The notes under the pieces were generated by a model. The model searched no databases. It saw only the letters and a list, made by a program, of their open reading frames with translations, and was not told where the DNA came from. The position numbers were made by a program, and so were the translations under genes. Below, piece by piece: positions 33,887-42,910 of a DNA stretch of 64,000 nucleotides. Where the stretch lies: NCBI GenBank assembly GCA_031429355.1, contig JANOZM010000019.1, positions 1 to 64,000 on the forward strand. The letters run 5' to 3'. Each line of letters opens with the position of its first letter. Positions within the stretch are counted from its first letter, which is position 1. Origin of the DNA: JANOZM01 sp031429355. GTDB taxonomy: Bacteria; Pseudomonadota; Gammaproteobacteria; Burkholderiales; Burkholderiaceae_E.

Positions 33887-35491
33887 ATGAACCTTGTTTC
33901 GCGACGCCAGCTAACGCATGGCTTTGTACGCTTTTTGGCGGCGGCAACTTTAGCCACCGGTGCCGTTGCAGCCTCCACTAGCGCTTTGGCCCAAACCAAA
34001 ACATTGCGCTTAGTTCCGCACGCCAACCTCACAATTTTAGACCCTATCTGGACTACTGCGTATATCTCGCGTAACCATGGTTACATGATTTACGACACTT
34101 TGTTTGGGACGACAGTCGACGGCAAAGTAAAGCCGCAAATGGTCGAAAAATGGACCACTAGCGCCGATAAAAAAACTTGGACTTTTACCCTACGTGACGG
34201 CCAAGAGTTTCACGACGGCAAACCGGTCACTGGTGAAGACGTTGTAGCCTCTATTAAACGCTGGGCTAGCCGCGATACGCTAGGTGGAAACTTAGGCGGC
34301 TTTATTGACCGCTACGAGTCACCAGACGCCAAGACCTTTGTTATCGTTTTAAAAGAACCGTATGGTCTTACACTTGAAGCTTTAGGCAAACCATCGTCTA
34401 ACGTGCCTTTTATTATGCCTAAGCGCATTGCCGACACGCCCGGTACCGAGCAAATTAAAGAGCATATTGGTTCAGGTCCTTTTAAGTTTGTACCTGCCGA
34501 CTTTAAGCCAGGCGAAAAAGCCGTGTACTTAAAGAATGAAAAGTACAAACCACGCGCGGATGCTGCCGACGGCACCACGGGCGGTAAAGTCGTACACGTT
34601 GATCGCGTTGAGTTTGCGTTTATTCGTGACCCACAAACCCAGTTAAATGCACTGTTAGCTGGTGAAGTCGATTTAGTTGAGCAACCTGCTTTCGAGCAGT
34701 ACTCCACTTTAAAGACCAAACCCGATATCGTGATTCACGACTTTCAGCCAGCGGGCGTGCAATTTATTTTGCGCTTTAATCATTTGCACCCACCGTTTAA
34801 CAATGTAAAAATTCGTCAAGCCGCAATGATTGCCTTGGGCCAAGAGCAACACCTAAAAACCCAAGTCGGCACACCCGGTATGTATAAATTTTGCAAGAGT
34901 ATCTTCCCTTGCGGCACACCACTGGCATCTGATGAAACCGGTATTTACACCGGCACTGCAAATCCAACTTTAGCCAAAAAAATGTTGGATGAAGCTGGCT
35001 ATAAAGGCGAGCCTGTATTGCTAATGCGCCCAACCGATTTAGCCGCTATTGCGAAATTGCCTTTAGTTGCTAAACAGCAGTTAGAGCAGGCTGGTTTTAA
35101 AGTGGATATGCAGCAAATGGATTGGGCCACTTTAGTAGCACGTCGGGCCAAAAAGGATGCACCAAGCGCTGGTGGTTGGAATGCTTTTATGACTGCTTGG
35201 GTAGCGGGTGATATTTTGAACCCTGTGACCATGGCAATGTTAAATGCTAAAGGCGAAACCGGTTGGTTTGGCTGGCAAAACGACCCCACGATTGAAGAGT
35301 TAAAAGGCAAATTTGTTCGTGCCGGTAGCGATGCCGAAAAGAAAAAATTAGCCGAGCAACTGCAATTGCGTGCGATCGAAACAGCAAGCCATGTGCATCT
35401 GGGCCAATACAGCAACCCTGCTGCGGTACGTAAAAACATTACGGGCATGCTGCAAGGTGGTCAGGTTTACTGGAACATCAAAAAGAACTAA
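33887..35491 (+). CDS. ABC transporter substrate-binding protein, SBP_bac_5 (peptide/nickel type)
   Basis: A 534-residue periplasmic binding protein. Signal peptide with twin Arg near the start (MNLVSRRQLTHGFVRFLAAA, cleaved after ALAQ). Family motifs: LDPIWTTAYISRNHGYMIYD, TWTFTLRDGQEFHDGKPVTG, IRQAAMIAL. The ATG at 33887 follows TTGGAGA. Members bind di/oligopeptides or glutathione; the M81 peptidase and amidase downstream favour peptides. A terminator at 35506 separates it from the permeases, which would raise its yield. Confidence 0.9.
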   Translation: MNLVSRRQLTHGFVRFLAAATLATGAVAASTSALAQTKTLRLVPHANLTILDPIWTTAYISRNHGYMIYDTLFGTTVDGKVKPQMVEKWTTSADKKTWTFTLRDGQEFHDGKPVTGEDVVASIKRWASRDTLGGNLGGFIDRYESPDAKTFVIVLKEPYGLTLEALGKPSSNVPFIMPKRIADTPGTEQIKEHIGSGPFKFVPADFKPGEKAVYLKNEKYKPRADAADGTTGGKVVHVDRVEFAFIRDPQTQLNALLAGEVDLVEQPAFEQYSTLKTKPDIVIHDFQPAGVQFILRFNHLHPPFNNVKIRQAAMIALGQEQHLKTQVGTPGMYKFCKSIFPCGTPLASDETGIYTGTANPTLAKKMLDEAGYKGEPVLLMRPTDLAAIAKLPLVAKQQLEQAGFKVDMQQMDWATLVARRAKKDAPSAGGWNAFMTAWVAGDILNPVTMAMLNAKGETGWFGWQNDPTIEELKGKFVRAGSDAEKKKLAEQLQLRAIETASHVHLGQYSNPAAVRKNITGMLQGGQVYWNIKKN

Positions 35492-35505
35492 GATTCAAAG
35501 TCGTT

Positions 35506-35534
35506 AAAAAGGCCCCGCCAAGCGGGGCTTTTTT
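35506..35534 (+). terminator. Intercistronic terminator after the binding-protein gene
   Basis: GCCCCGC (35512-35518) pairs with GCGGGGC (35522-35528) around CAA, followed by six T. It is a strong rho-independent hairpin 20 bp after the stop codon. Partial read-through would give more binding protein than permease. Confidence 0.9.
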
Positions 35535-35586
35535 CTTCTATTATTAAGTTTGCTTGCTTCGTTTCTTCGGTTCTATTTAGGCACAC

Positions 35587-36528
35587 ATGCTGCGTTTTCT
35601 AGCTCAACGTTTTTTGGCCATTATTCCAGTACTGCTGGTCGTAGCAGTGGTGGTGTTTTTAATTTTGCGCCTAACACCTGGAGACCCCGCTGCGGTGATT
35701 GCGGGCAATAACGCCACCATCGAAGACATCGAACGCATTCGTGCCCAACTTGGCTTAAACCAGCCTGTAATTTCGCAATTTTTTATTTGGTTCGGCAATG
35801 TTTTAAAAGGGGATTTAGGCTACTCGTTTTACCTAAACAAACCCGTAACCGAACTACTATTGCAACGTATCGAACCGACCTTAAGTTTGGCTTCGGGCAC
35901 GATGTTTTTAGCGCTGACCATTGCCATTCCCTTAGGCACTATCGCCGCTTGGCGCATGGGCGGTTGGCTTGATCGGATATTGTCAGCGTTTTCAGTCTTA
36001 GGTTTTTCAGTGCCGGTTTTTGTAATCGGCTACCTCATGATTTATTTTTTTGCGCTGCGCCTCGATTGGTTTCCGGTTCAAGGCTACAGCCGGTTTAACC
36101 AAGGCTTTGGCAAATGGATCATTCAGATTGTGTTGCCGTGCTTTACCCTCAGTTTTATTTACGTGGCGCTTATTGCCCGAGTTACCCGCGCAGCCGTCAG
36201 CGAAACACTCACTGAAGATTATATTCGGACCGCCCGCGCTAAGGGCTTACGTGAATCCACAATAATTATTCGTCATGCACTGGCAAATGCTGCGGTGCCT
36301 ATTGCAACCGTTGTTGGACTAGGGGTTGCTTTGCTAATCGGCGGGGTAGTGGTTACCGAGACGGTCTACGCTATTCCGGGGCTGGGTTCGTTAACGGTTG
36401 ATGCTGTTTTAAACCGAGATTTTCCGGTGATTCAAGGCGTAGTTTTATTGTTTAGCGTTGCCTATGTATTAATTAACTTAATAGTCGATCTAAGTTATTT
36501 GGTATTCGATCCGCGCATTCGCTATTAA
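35587..36528 (+). CDS. ABC transporter permease, DppB-type
   Basis: A 313-residue inner-membrane permease of the dipeptide/oligopeptide group. Start MLRFLAQRFLAIIPVLLVVA; RLTPGDPA and GLNQPV near the N-terminus; the ATPase-contact EAA loop is in LTEDYIRTARAKGLRESTII; end VDLSYLVFDPRIRY is family-typical. The second permease begins 4 bp later. Confidence 0.94.
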   Translation: MLRFLAQRFLAIIPVLLVVAVVVFLILRLTPGDPAAVIAGNNATIEDIERIRAQLGLNQPVISQFFIWFGNVLKGDLGYSFYLNKPVTELLLQRIEPTLSLASGTMFLALTIAIPLGTIAAWRMGGWLDRILSAFSVLGFSVPVFVIGYLMIYFFALRLDWFPVQGYSRFNQGFGKWIIQIVLPCFTLSFIYVALIARVTRAAVSETLTEDYIRTARAKGLRESTIIIRHALANAAVPIATVVGLGVALLIGGVVVTETVYAIPGLGSLTVDAVLNRDFPVIQGVVLLFSVAYVLINLIVDLSYLVFDPRIRY

Positions 36529-36532
36529 CACT

Positions 36533-37483
36533 ATGGCAACTCCCATGAACTCTACTTCTGTCACCGCTTCTGCTAACGCCGCATCACAGCAACTTTCAAA
36601 TCGCGGCGTAATGTTAAGACGCTTATGGCGCAATGGTGCCGTTCGCTATGGCGCAAGTTTTTTATTTATTTTAGTGCTGATATCTTTAATAGCGCCATGG
36701 CTTGGTACGGTTGACCCTAGCGCAATGGATTCATCCAATATCAATGTGGACGCAGGCGTACGTGCACCGATGACCTTGCCCGATGGCAGTATTGTTAATC
36801 ACGGCTATTGGATGGGCAGCGATAGTTTTGGTCGGGATGTTTGGTCTCGCGTTCTATATGGCACCCGCGTCTCGTTAATCGTGGGATTAGTAACCGCGCT
36901 TGTTGCAATATTAATTGGCGGAACCTTCGGTTTGCTAGCAGGTTACTTTCGCAAAGTCGATGCCGTCCTAATGCGCTTTATGGACGGCATGATGGCCATC
37001 CCCTCGATCTTGTTAGCCATTGCCTTAGTAGCAGCACTGGGCGCACAACTATGGACCGTCATTGTGGCCATTGCAGTGCCGGAGATACCTCGGGTTACTC
37101 GCTTAGTGCGTTCGATTGTTTTAAGCTTGCGCGAAGAACCGTTTGTTGAAGCGGCTCGCGCATTAGCAACACCCACTTGGAAAATTTTGGCGCGCCATAT
37201 TTTGCCAAATGCAATGGCGCCAATTATTGTGCAAGGCACTTTTATTGCGGCATCAGCAATTTTGACCGAAGCGATTTTGAGCTTTTTAGGTTTAGGACTG
37301 CCCGCGGAAATCCCTACGTGGGGCAATGTAATGGCCGAAGGGCGAGTGCAGTTTTCTCAGTACCCCGGTAATGTTTTGTTTCCTGCATTATTTTTGGTGC
37401 CAACGGTCTTGGCTATCAATATGCTGGGTGACGGATTACGCGACGTCATTGACCCAAAGTTTAATCGTCGAGGTCAGGCTTGA
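36533..37483 (+). CDS. ABC transporter permease, DppC-type
   Basis: A 316-residue permease that pairs with the previous one. A hydrophilic Ser/Thr/Ala-rich N-terminus (about 25 residues) precedes the first helix. Signature: LGTDSFGRDVWSRVLYG-like stretch (GSDSFGRDVWSRVLYGTRVS), EAA loop EEPFVEAARALATPTWKILA and the end NMLGDGLRDVIDPKF. Its TGA overlaps the next ATG (TGATG). Confidence 0.94.
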   Translation: MATPMNSTSVTASANAASQQLSNRGVMLRRLWRNGAVRYGASFLFILVLISLIAPWLGTVDPSAMDSSNINVDAGVRAPMTLPDGSIVNHGYWMGSDSFGRDVWSRVLYGTRVSLIVGLVTALVAILIGGTFGLLAGYFRKVDAVLMRFMDGMMAIPSILLAIALVAALGAQLWTVIVAIAVPEIPRVTRLVRSIVLSLREEPFVEAARALATPTWKILARHILPNAMAPIIVQGTFIAASAILTEAILSFLGLGLPAEIPTWGNVMAEGRVQFSQYPGNVLFPALFLVPTVLAINMLGDGLRDVIDPKFNRRGQA

Positions 37484-39189
37484 TGAGTGCACTACATAGT
37501 AGCAACAATGCCGTTTTAAAAGTAGAACAACTCAGTGTGCAGTTACCGACTGGCGCTGACCGACCGTTTGCCATTAGCGACATTAGTTTTAATATCGAAC
37601 CGGGCAAAACGCTATGTGTCGTTGGCGAGTCAGGCTCGGGAAAATCGGTGATGGCTTTTGCCGTTATGGGTCTGCTTGCGCGCGAATTAAAAGTAGCGCA
37701 GGGGCAAATTTTGTTGGCCGATGCAACAACAGAAAACAGCGGTGATTCAAGCTCAACAACTCAACCATCGCAACTTAAAGCGCAAGCCTTTAGCAATTTA
37801 AGTTATACCGACGTCACTAAAGTAACCGAGCAACGCCTTCGTCAATTGCGCGGCAGCCAAATGGGTATGGTTTTTCAAGAGCCAATGACCGCGCTAAACC
37901 CAGTCATGAGTTGCGGCAAGCAAGTGGACGAACTGTTGCGCGAGCACACTAGACTTAATGCCGAGCAGCGCAAGCAATCTATTTTGGAAGTGTTCACCAA
38001 GGTAAAGTTGCCTGAACCCGAGCGGATGTTTAGCAGCTACCCGCATCAGCTGTCGGGCGGTCAACGGCAGCGTATTGTGATTGCAATGGCCGTTATTTTA
38101 AAACCGCGCCTTCTGATTTGCGATGAGCCTACTACAGCACTTGACGTCACGACACAAAAGGAAATTTTAAAACTTATTAACGAACTGCAAGCCGAACAAG
38201 GCAGCGCCGTTTTATTTATAACGCATGACATGGGCGTCGTGGCCGATATTGCCGACGATGTGTTGGTGATGAACCAAGGCAAAATGGTTGAAATGGGTTC
38301 GTGCGCTAGCATTTTGAAAACGCCGCAGCAGCCCTATACGCAAATGCTATTGGCGGCGGTACCGTCGATGAAACCACCGCCACCACGTAACATAGTTAGC
38401 ACCAACCCGTTATTGCAAGGTAAGGCTGTTGACAAAACTTACATCACGCGCAATTGGTTTGGTGGCAAAACCGAGACCCGTGCTTTGCAAGACGCAACCC
38501 TAGCCCTACACTCGGGTGAAACAGTTGGCATCGTAGGTGAGTCGGGTTCAGGCAAGTCTACGTTTGCACGTTGTCTAATTCGCTTAATTGATCCAACTGC
38601 AGGCGAAATTTATTGGGGTACCGACGAAGTTGCGCAGCGTAGTGAAGGCGCATTGCGCCCGTTGCGTTCGCACATACAAGTGGTGTTTCAAGATCCCAAT
38701 CGCTCATTAAATCCGCGCATGAAAATTGGTGACGCAATCATCGAAGGCGCACTTAATTTTGGGATGGAAAAAAGCGCCGCGCGCGAACTCGCCAAGCAGC
38801 TGATGGAAAAAGTGCAACTGCCCGTTGAAGGCTTGGAGCGCTATAGCAATCAGTTTTCTGGCGGGCAACGACAGCGACTTGCAATTGCCCGAGCACTGGC
38901 TTGCAAACCAAAAGTGTTGGTTGCCGACGAAGCAGTTAGCGCACTCGACGTCAGCGTGCAAGCACAAATACTAAATTTACTGCGGGATATTCAGCGCGAA
39001 TTTAATATCGGTTTATTGTTCATTACGCACGACTTAAGAGTAGCCGCACAATTGTGCGATCGCATTTTAGTGATGCATCAAGGCAAAATTGTAGAGCAAG
39101 GACTTACCGCTTCGGTATACGCCAATCCGCAGCAGCAATACACCAAAGATTTACTCGACGCGGCCCCTGGCGCGTCGGCAATTGTTTAA
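37483..39189 (+). CDS. Fused double ATPase of the peptide ABC transporter (DppD-DppF type)
   Basis: 568 residues with two complete ABC domains: first half Walker A VGESGSGKSVM, signature LSGGQRQR, Walker B LLICDEPTTALD; second half Walker A VGESGSGKSTF, signature FSGGQRQR, Walker B VLVADEAVSALD. A single polypeptide thus replaces separate DppD and DppF, like GsiA or YejF. A Ser/Thr/Gln-rich insert lies near residues 80-110 of the first domain. The ATG at 37483 overlaps the preceding stop by one base. Confidence 0.93.
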   Translation: MSALHSSNNAVLKVEQLSVQLPTGADRPFAISDISFNIEPGKTLCVVGESGSGKSVMAFAVMGLLARELKVAQGQILLADATTENSGDSSSTTQPSQLKAQAFSNLSYTDVTKVTEQRLRQLRGSQMGMVFQEPMTALNPVMSCGKQVDELLREHTRLNAEQRKQSILEVFTKVKLPEPERMFSSYPHQLSGGQRQRIVIAMAVILKPRLLICDEPTTALDVTTQKEILKLINELQAEQGSAVLFITHDMGVVADIADDVLVMNQGKMVEMGSCASILKTPQQPYTQMLLAAVPSMKPPPPRNIVSTNPLLQGKAVDKTYITRNWFGGKTETRALQDATLALHSGETVGIVGESGSGKSTFARCLIRLIDPTAGEIYWGTDEVAQRSEGALRPLRSHIQVVFQDPNRSLNPRMKIGDAIIEGALNFGMEKSAARELAKQLMEKVQLPVEGLERYSNQFSGGQRQRLAIARALACKPKVLVADEAVSALDVSVQAQILNLLRDIQREFNIGLLFITHDLRVAAQLCDRILVMHQGKIVEQGLTASVYANPQQQYTKDLLDAAPGASAIV

Positions 39190-39205
39190 CATCAGAAAGT
39201 AACTA

Positions 39206-40702
39206 ATGCGCGTTTTAATTGCTGGCTTTCAACACGAAACAAATACCTTCGCGCCTAGCAGGGCTGATTGGGCGGCCTTTAATCGCGGCGATGGTTTTCC
39301 AGCTTTTAGCACTGGGGCGGCGATGCAACAAACCATGACCGGAATTAATATTCCGATTGCCGGGTTTATCGATTATGCGCAGTCGCAAGGCTGGCAACTA
39401 AAACCCTCCGCTTGGGCGGGCGCTTCCCCCTCGGCCCATGTTACCGAAGAAGCTTTTGAAAAAATTAGCGCCGCAATAACCGGCGATGCACGACCATTAG
39501 ATTTCGATGCGATTTATCTCGATTTACACGGCGCTGCAGTTGCCGAGCATCTCGATGATTGCGAAGGCGAATTGGTTGCCCGCTTACGCGCTATTGTTGG
39601 GCCATTAATTCCCATTGTTGTGAGCCTCGATTCGCATGCCAATGTTACCGAAAAACTAATTCAATTAGCTGACGCCGTTACTTGCTATCGCACCTATCCA
39701 CATATTGATATGGCCGACACGGGTAAGCGGGCCGGCCAACTATTAAACGAGCGCCTAAAACGCGGTGCACGGCAATTGGCCAGCTTTAAGCGCCTGCCAT
39801 TTATTATTGCGCTCAACGCACAATCGACCATGATGGAACCCAACGCTAGTTTTACCAAGCGCCTTGTTTCGCATGACAATATTGAAAAAAGCAGCGTCAA
39901 TTTTGCCACCGGATTTCCCGCAGCAGATTTTGCTGAGTGCGGACCAACGCTGTGGGCGTACGGCGAGCAAGCCCACGCCGTGGTACAAAAATTTTACGAC
40001 GATTTAATGACCCACCGTGCCGACTGGCGCATTGTTGTGCAGCCCGCCGCACAAGCTGTACAACAAGCCATTGAACTAGCGCAGCAAGACAATAGCATTG
40101 GCCCGGTAGTGATTGCCGATACTCAAGACAATCCAGGTGCGGGTGGCGATAGCAATACAACCGGCATGTTGCACGCGCTGTTTGATGCTGGAGCTGGTTT
40201 AAAGTTTCCACAACAAGTCGCGCTGGGGCTGTTAAGTGACCCACAAACCGCTTTAGCAGCACATCAGGCAGGGGTTGGTGCGGTGTTAAACATTGGCATT
40301 GGCAAATCGGTGGATACCGGCTGGCAAGGCATGAGTGAAGCGCCCGTCGAGCGCGCTTGGACTGTAAAAAAAGTAAGTGATGGTGTTGTAACTTTGGAAG
40401 GCCCAATGATGCGCGGATTAACTGTGCATTTAGGACCTTGCGCGACGCTTGAAGCCGAAGGTATTCAAGTGTGTGTAATGAGTGGCAAAAAACAAATGCT
40501 CGACAAAGAGCTGTATCGCTTTTTAGGCATACAACCTGAGCAAATGAAAATTTTAGTGAACAAAAGCTCGGTCCATTTTCGCGCCGCATTTGCGCCGATT
40601 GCCAGTCATATTTTAGTGGCTAAAGCTCCAGGCCCGATGGCTGCTAATCCAGCTGATTTGCCTTGGAAGCACCTACCCGCCCACGTTGATCGACAGCCCT
40701 AA
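39206..40702 (+). CDS. M81-family metallopeptidase (MlrC/microcystinase C-like)
   Basis: A 498-residue zinc peptidase. It begins MRVLIAGFQHETNTFAPSRA; metal and active-site motifs are YLDLHGAAVAEHLDD, SLDSHANVTEKL and CYRTYPHIDMADTG. The family is named for the last step of microcystin breakdown, but most members lie beside peptide-type ABC transporters and probably cleave small imported peptides or amides. It is 16 bp after the ATPase gene and 7 bp before the amidase. Confidence 0.9.
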   Translation: MRVLIAGFQHETNTFAPSRADWAAFNRGDGFPAFSTGAAMQQTMTGINIPIAGFIDYAQSQGWQLKPSAWAGASPSAHVTEEAFEKISAAITGDARPLDFDAIYLDLHGAAVAEHLDDCEGELVARLRAIVGPLIPIVVSLDSHANVTEKLIQLADAVTCYRTYPHIDMADTGKRAGQLLNERLKRGARQLASFKRLPFIIALNAQSTMMEPNASFTKRLVSHDNIEKSSVNFATGFPAADFAECGPTLWAYGEQAHAVVQKFYDDLMTHRADWRIVVQPAAQAVQQAIELAQQDNSIGPVVIADTQDNPGAGGDSNTTGMLHALFDAGAGLKFPQQVALGLLSDPQTALAAHQAGVGAVLNIGIGKSVDTGWQGMSEAPVERAWTVKKVSDGVVTLEGPMMRGLTVHLGPCATLEAEGIQVCVMSGKKQMLDKELYRFLGIQPEQMKILVNKSSVHFRAAFAPIASHILVAKAPGPMAANPADLPWKHLPAHVDRQP

Positions 40703-40709
40703 AAAAACA

Positions 40710-42146
40710 ATGAGTCCAACAACCACCCCAATTCCCTCCGAACTTTGGGCATGCACCGCAACCCAACTAAGTGCCTTGTTTGCAAACGGACAAGCCTCTC
40801 CGGTGCAAGCACTACAGTCGGTTTTAGCGCGCACCGAAACCCTAAACCCAAAGTTAAATGCTTTTTGTTATTTAGATCCCGAACGTGCGTTGGCGTCGGC
40901 CAAGCAAAGTGAACAACGTTGGCGCGATAACAAAGCGCTTAGCCCACTAGATGGCGTACCCACGTCAATTAAAGATTTAATTCTTACCAAAGACTGGCCC
41001 ACCTTACGCGGTTCGCATACGGTAGATCCCAAGCAAGTTTGGGATACCGATGGCCCTTGCGTAGCGCGTCTACGCGAAGCCGGTGCCGTCATTTTTGGTA
41101 AGACAACGACGCCTGAATTTGGCTGCAAAGGTGAAACCAATTCACCGCTAACCGGCATTACCCGCAACCCTTGGGACTTAAGCAAAACACCCGGAGGCTC
41201 CTCGGGCGGCACAGCAGCAGCAATTGCGGCCGGTATGGGGCCATTGAGTATTGGAACTGATGGTGCGGGCAGTATTCGTATTCCCGCCGCTTTTTGCGGA
41301 AACTTCGGTCTTAAACCTTCGTTTGGTCGCGTGCCAGCCTATCCACTTTCGCCCTTTGTTAGCGTTGCCCACTTGGGGCCGCACACAATGAGCGTAAACG
41401 ATGCCGCATTAATGTTGGATGTGGTGAGCCAACCCGATGCCCGCGATTGGACTTCATTAGAACCACACCAAATTCAATATGCGCAAGCTATTCGTGAAAC
41501 GCGCGTAACGGCCAGTTTAAAGGGCTTGCGCGTGGCCTACTCGCCAAGGCTTGGGTACGTTGACAATGTCCATCCCGAAGTAGCCTTAGCAGTTGAAAAC
41601 GCCGTAAAGCAAATGGCCGATTGCGGCGCTGTCATTGAACAAGTCGACCCAGGTTTTAGCGATCCATTAGACATCACGGTCGGACTTTGGTTTTTAGGGG
41701 CGGCCACTATCTGGAATGGCCTTAGCTCCGCGCAGCAAGCATTAACCGACCCTGACTTTCGCGACGAGGCAATCAGTGGTCTAAAATTATCTGCCCTAGA
41801 GGTTCAAAGTTTAGTAGCTCGACGCGGCGCATTAGGTTCGCAGATGCGCCAGTTTATGCAACGCTATGATGTTCTGGTTACACCGACAGTTTCGATCCCC
41901 GCATTCGATGCGCGACCGGCCGGTACCGTACCGTTTGATGCCGCAGCGTTTTTAGCGTGGACGCCTTTTTCATATCCGTTTAACTTAACGCAGCAACCCG
42001 CGGCCACCATTCCTTGCGGATTAACTTCGGGCGGTTTGCCGATTGGGTTGCAGATTGTGGGCCGAATGTTTGATGAGGCTACGGTACTGCGTACAGCTGC
42101 CGCTTTTGAAACGCGTTTTCCAATTGTGCGTCCGTCTATAATTTAG
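40710..42146 (+). CDS. Amidase-signature family amidase
   Basis: A 478-residue Ser-Ser-Lys amidase. The catalytic Lys is in GVPTSIKDLI, the cis-Ser/Ser pair in KTPGGSSGGTAAAIAAGMGP, then GTDGAGSIRIPAAFCGNFGL, and a C-terminal DVLVTPTVSIPAFD. The ATG at 40710 is preferred; an earlier TTG would overlap the M81 gene. It may hydrolyse amides released by the M81 peptidase. coaX follows 2 bp after the stop, so the two unrelated functions share a message. Confidence 0.9.
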   Translation: MSPTTTPIPSELWACTATQLSALFANGQASPVQALQSVLARTETLNPKLNAFCYLDPERALASAKQSEQRWRDNKALSPLDGVPTSIKDLILTKDWPTLRGSHTVDPKQVWDTDGPCVARLREAGAVIFGKTTTPEFGCKGETNSPLTGITRNPWDLSKTPGGSSGGTAAAIAAGMGPLSIGTDGAGSIRIPAAFCGNFGLKPSFGRVPAYPLSPFVSVAHLGPHTMSVNDAALMLDVVSQPDARDWTSLEPHQIQYAQAIRETRVTASLKGLRVAYSPRLGYVDNVHPEVALAVENAVKQMADCGAVIEQVDPGFSDPLDITVGLWFLGAATIWNGLSSAQQALTDPDFRDEAISGLKLSALEVQSLVARRGALGSQMRQFMQRYDVLVTPTVSIPAFDARPAGTVPFDAAAFLAWTPFSYPFNLTQQPAATIPCGLTSGGLPIGLQIVGRMFDEATVLRTAAAFETRFPIVRPSII

Positions 42147-42148
42147 GT

Positions 42149-42910
42149 ATGAGTATCCTAACTATTGACGTCGGTAACACACGCCTAAAATGGGCTTTGT
42201 TCGAACGATTTGAACCCGGCTTGCAACCCTTGCAAAGCGGTGCTGTCGTCCATGAAGAAATTGACGATCTAGCGACAACTGTTTGGTCAGTGTTGCCAGC
42301 TCCTACCGCAATGTTGGGCTGTATTGTGGCGGGTGAAGCGGTTAAACGGCGGGTAGAAGAGCAACTTGAAAAAGCTTGGCGCTTACCTGCCGATTGGATT
42401 GTGGCTGGTGCCTCGCAGTGCGGATTAACCAACGGTTACGATTATCCAAATCGGCTTGGCGCAGACCGTTGGGCTGCCTTAATTGGCGCTCGCTTTAAAT
42501 ACGGTAAAAAACCTATTGTCGTTGCGATGGTTGGCACTGCGGTTACGGTCGAAGCGCTGACACCCGAAGGACTTTTTTTGGGTGGCATGATTTTGCCAGG
42601 CTTTGGCTTAATGCTGGAAGCTTTAGAAAACGGCACAGCGGGTTTGCGCGTGTACCCGGGCGAAGTGTTAGATTTTCCAACCAATACCAGTGACGCTTTA
42701 ATGTCTGGTGGCGCAAATGCTATTGCTGGCGCGGTAGAACGTATGGTTGGTAAGTTGGCCCATTATTGCCAAGAAAAACCAATAGTAACGGTAACTGGTG
42801 GAGCTGCTCCAAAACTAACGCCGTCCTTATTAATTGAACATTCGATAGACGAACAATTAATTTTTGATGGTTTGTTGTGCATTGGTAAAGAGCGCATTGA
42901 GGCAAGTTAG
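42149..42910 (+). CDS. coaX: Type III pantothenate kinase
   Basis: First step of coenzyme A synthesis. The 253-residue ASKHA-fold protein has ILTIDVGNTRLKWALFE, YDYPNRLGADRWAALIGA and GLFLGGMILPGFGLMLEAL with TVTGGAAPKL. The phosphate-2 motif reads MVGTAVTVEAL, where many homologues have Asp before the Gly; variants of this kind occur in beta-proteobacterial CoaX. The stop overlaps that of convergent birA by 4 bp. CoaX and BirA being neighbours is common in this class. Confidence 0.92.
   Translation: MSILTIDVGNTRLKWALFERFEPGLQPLQSGAVVHEEIDDLATTVWSVLPAPTAMLGCIVAGEAVKRRVEEQLEKAWRLPADWIVAGASQCGLTNGYDYPNRLGADRWAALIGARFKYGKKPIVVAMVGTAVTVEALTPEGLFLGGMILPGFGLMLEALENGTAGLRVYPGEVLDFPTNTSDALMSGGANAIAGAVERMVGKLAHYCQEKPIVTVTGGAAPKLTPSLLIEHSIDEQLIFDGLLCIGKERIEAS

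Noticed and set aside
39897..40589. 230-codon antisense frame in the M81 peptidase gene
   Set aside because: A shadow frame; the sense gene has clear catalytic motifs throughout.
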